The position numbers and the translations under genes were made by a program. This document shows, piece after piece, positions 60,551-64,000 of a stretch of 64,000 bases of DNA; positions within the stretch are counted from its first letter, which is position 1; each line of letters begins with the position of its first letter. Origin of the DNA: Mytilus trossulus. Taxonomy: Eukaryota; Mollusca; Bivalvia; Mytilida; Mytilidae. The notes under the pieces were generated by a model. It was not told the origin of the DNA and did no database searches. It worked only from the letters and a program-made list of their open reading frames with translations. Location of the stretch: contig NC_086378.1 in the NCBI RefSeq assembly GCF_036588685.1, forward strand, positions 22,483,578-22,547,577, given 5' to 3'.

Positions 60551-63500
60551 CTGAAATGATATCAAAATATATCTAGAGGACTTTCTTCTATGTCAATCTC
60601 CATCTGATTTCGGTCAGTGAACTGTACCTTGTCCAAACAACTAGCCAACCATTCAGGTTAACAACAATGTTGTTGAAAACTTGCCAATCTAAACTTTTTA
60701 ATACACATACTTTAAGAATGATCTCATCGCCAATATATTTGTAAGATTGTTTTACTTTAATACTGTGGATTTACCTATTTTTTCATGGATAAAGAATTTG
60801 TTTTTTTCGAGAATACTTGGATTTCTATTTGTTCCTGAGTCTGCTTACCAGCCAATCAAAAGTGTGTACTTCGTTGAACATATATCATAAAATCGTGGAT
60901 CACCTCAACCCACGAAATCAATGAAAATTGGAAAAGAAAATAATGAATCTACAGTAGTCAAAACAATTTTGTTTCCTTACCTAGACCAGATCAACCAATG
61001 TGTTGGTGCAGTATAACTAATATTGTTCCCCATTTTTTATTTTATGTATAATCCAACTTTAACCACTAAACAGAATAGTATACCTTCCGAGAAAAAAATT
61101 GTATTTCTGTAATTCTTGCAAGTAATTGTATTTCTGTAATTCTTGCAAGTTTAATCCATATGCATATAAAAATCATGCAATTTATAACACTACTATTCTA
61201 TAACTAAAGATCAAAACATCTTTAATTCTAAATTTTTAATCACTTTTTACTGGCAAGAATACAGCTACCATAACACATGAACAATCATAAGTACGAATTT
61301 TCAAGACTACATTTTTTAACAAGAAAGACTTATGCTTTCAAAACTCAATTCCTGTTTAACCTAACCTCTTTTTCAATATGTATAACTTTAAGTTTTGCCA
61401 CCTTTTGCTAACTTGAAAGTTCATTTTCCAAAAGTAAGCATATTTCTGAACAAGTAAATTGAAAACAATGACATCTGTTCCCACATGTACAACAAAAGTC
61501 AACAATTCTATCCATAATTATACCTGATATTACATTCCATTCTAATACGATTAACAATATAAATTTACAAGTTATTTTTTCCACACGATAACTGTATCAA
61601 AACGGCAAATACTTACATTCGCAAGAAATACCCATGGGAAAACATTTTAGTAAAACTTTATAATAACTACATAAAATTGACATTTGACAGGTGTATATTT
61701 TACCTGCTACAGACACCTATGACTCAAGTACATACTACCACCCTGCATCCCAGTGACATGAAAATTATTATTTACATTGTGTTCCACATGACTGATCACA
61801 AATGTAAACAATGTTTCCCCAATGGCACAGTAACTGTGACAATGAGATGCCTTTACCTCAGTATGACTGATCTGTCTCCTTTTCCATGTAAATCTATTAT
61901 CAAAGTTAATGTAGTATAAATATATACTAAAGGTTAATTTCCTAAGATATTGTAAAAAGCTTCAAGCTGCGTTACAGTTAGAGAGGTGAAACTCAATGTC
62001 AAAACATTATCAATTATATAAACTTGTGTTTCCTACTGACTTGAAAAAAGGAAAATGTTACCCAAGAATCTTTCCAGGAAAAAAAATGAGTTGACATTTC
62101 TAAGTACTAGTTGTGTTTTATCATTCCTGAGTTATCTTTTTTGTTCATTTTGGTAAGATAATGAAAAACAGTTTACTTAACATCAAATTTTCAGGATAAC
62201 ATTTTTCAATAAGCTTTTATACAAACTTTAGCATGAGCACAAAATTTTATATTTTTGAAATCAGTTTCCCCAATAGACTTGTATACAAACTTTTTCATAT
62301 TCACAAGTTTTTCCTATATCCAGCAAAAATGATACATTTTGTACCCAAGAAAGTAACTAAATCCATATAAACAATTTCAAACTTCAAATAATGAAGTAGC
62401 AAATCTGTATTTATATATAGTGTAAATTGTATCTTTAAGTACATCAACTACTATACATGTCTTACAAAGAGTTTAAAGTTTTACATGTAATGGTACATTG
62501 TTTTATATAGGTGCAATAATACAATCAATACATTTAAGTATACACAATTATAAGTATACACAATTATATATACAATCAGCAGAAACACACTTTATATATA
62601 TACCGATCAAAAACGATGTCTGAATATACCATATCATCTCTTCTTCTCATCTTCATGAATATATTTAATAATCCAGGACACAAAAATCCAAAACAACTCA
62701 TATCTTCCACAAACTTTACTAATTATGCAATTTCATAGACACAAAAGAATTTCTAAAAATTCCCTGATTATCACAAGATAAGCCACTCTGCCAAAAATTT
62801 CTCCATCCCAAAACAGATTGTAAACCTGTGATAGAGATCTGATACATGTAATAATACATTAATTAACCAATTAGTAAATGTGGTTAAGTCTTACCAAATT
62901 CTACACATGTATCGGTCTATGCTGTGCATCCCTTCATCTTTGTCCAGTTAATCTGATTAAAGATATCATGTCCACTCCAGGGAGTCCCAAGATAATACAC
63001 TTAGCCAAGGGGATCTTGATGTGGAACTTTATCAAGCATTAAATAGCTGTACAAAAGATCTCCCTTTCAGTTAAATATGCTACACCCCTCCACTAACTTA
63101 ATGAACTCTTCTACCTACTGATCAAGCCAGCCCAACAAAGTTTTCAAGGGGTGTTAAGTTTAATGAATGGATAAAAATATCTATTTGTATCAGAATCAAC
63201 ACTGGGACACACTAATCCTATTTAGATATGAGGTTACCCTATTCAGAAATCAATTATCCCAACAACATCAAAATATTGGATTGTTATTCCAATATTTTCC
63301 CACTTTTCATAATCAAATAAATCTTCAAACTATATCTGGTTTCAATTGTAAATTAGCCATTAAATAAAACACAAAAATGATTATTACTTTAACATCAAAT
63401 AAATGATCTTATTAATTCAATAAATATTTGCATAACTTTCTAGTTACAAATCAATTTTCATATGAAACATACCTCATCATATATGACCCAATTTTTTAAT

Positions 63501-63935
63501 GATGTAATTTAAATTGGTCTGATATTCATCGATTTGTTTCTGTTTTCAAATTAATTTACAATTTTTTTTTAATTCTAATTTAGAAAAAAAATGACTGATA
63601 AAACTGAAGGTTGCACATTTAACCTTTCTTTCAAGAAATAAAATTTTTGTGAATTTGTTAATGAAATAAATAAATGTTAACATATCTCTTTTTAAAGAGT
63701 GTTATTACTTCACATACTTAGGATAAATAATATTCTAGGGATACCAATTTCCCTGGATTTCTTAAGTGTAGGTTATTAACCATGAATTCCAATATCAAAC
63801 GAAATACCAATTTTCTATAGACTAGGTATGTGGACTTTTGGAAAATGAAAAAAATAAATAGCCATGATTGCAGCACAGCTTTTTTTAATACCAAATTTTA
63901 TACTAATTATGCATCCACATTATTTAACCCTTTCC
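60551..63935. other. Upstream intron or promoter region of dixin
   Basis: AT-rich. Apart from the candidate first exons no coding exon was found, and nothing here resembles a calponin-homology domain. The long-form CH exons, if present, are probably right of the window. Confidence 0.5.
61617..61645 (-). CDS. DIXDC1: Candidate alternative first exon of dixin
   Basis: On the minus strand ATG at 61645 opens MFSHGYFLR and reaches a good donor (AAT, GTAAGT) with two bases left over. The exon at 60550 needs exactly two bases, giving ...LRM-RTYHEG. An in-frame TAA lies 12 bases before the ATG, so this is a first coding exon if used. It would produce a protein starting just before the linker and lacking the CH domain, like known short dixin isoforms. 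A rival, weaker candidate with the same phase is ATGATGAG before GTATGT near 63474..63481. Confidence 0.45.
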
Positions 63936-63994
63936 TCCATAATGACGCCTTTTGACGCCACCCCCTTTACTCCATAATGACGCCTTTTGATGCC
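63936..63994. repeat. 35-bp tandem repeat at the right edge
   Basis: TCCATAATGACGCCTTTTGA begins at 63936 and again at 63971. More units may follow beyond the window. Confidence 0.8.
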
Positions 63995-64000
63995 TGTGTA

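Noticed and set aside
63474-63600. Possible coiled-coil exon upstream of dixin (KQIDEYQTNL-like)
   Set aside because: The acceptor and the donor GTATGT look fair, but every frame between them meets a stop; only a tiny ATGATGAG start remains and is mentioned as a rival first exon.
1-64000. A new defence or biosynthetic gene system
   Set aside because: Only two host genes (peroxidase and dixin) are supported; everything else is repeat-derived or empty, and the two genes show no shared pathway.

Overview
The window looks like nuclear DNA of a marine bivalve, most likely a mussel of the Mytilus type. It is AT-rich, has GT-AG introns and small exons, and is crowded with dispersed repeats, LINE relics, hairpin-ended elements and foldback MITEs. 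The genus is inferred from repeat style and protein families; no database was searched.

Two real protein-coding genes can be assembled. (1) A secreted animal haem peroxidase on the + strand (26869..41444). It has 12 coding exons whose phases agree at every junction, giving a 791-residue protein: signal peptide, pro-region, complete peroxidase domain and a cysteine-rich thrombospondin-type-1-like tail. A TATA box lies upstream and an AATAAA signal downstream. The distal Asp/His, proximal His, catalytic Arg and calcium-loop residues are present, but the glutamate that normally forms the second haem ester bond is Val394. (2) Dixin (DIXDC1), a Wnt-pathway scaffold, on the - strand (60550 down to 51710). 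Twelve exons carry a Ser-rich linker, coiled coils and a complete C-terminal DIX domain. The N-terminal CH domain is not seen in the window; a candidate alternative first exon at 61617..61645 could give a CH-less short form.

Region by region: 1-8 kb is nested LINE debris (an endonuclease-bearing LINE, an RT split by a 1.3-kb element, and a second LINE at 5-7.2 kb). 8.6-10.3 kb is a MULE-like element with a partial transposase. 12.6-18 kb holds two more near-identical copies of the 1.3-kb element and a decayed hAT element between them. 18-26.8 kb is repeat-rich intergenic DNA. 26.8-41.8 kb is the peroxidase gene. 41.9-49.8 kb is intergenic, with a tRNA-derived SINE, Penelope-like RT debris, a 351-bp palindromic element and tandem repeats. 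From about 49.8 kb to the end lie dixin, its probable 3' region and upstream sequence.

The two genes are convergent neighbours with no evident functional link. I found no CRISPR, operon or other prokaryotic system. The points most worth following are the peroxidase active-site substitution, a 48-bp duplication in dixin that copies a splice donor in frame, an exon relic and a templated intron insertion in the peroxidase gene, and several young elements whose insertion sites can be read directly.
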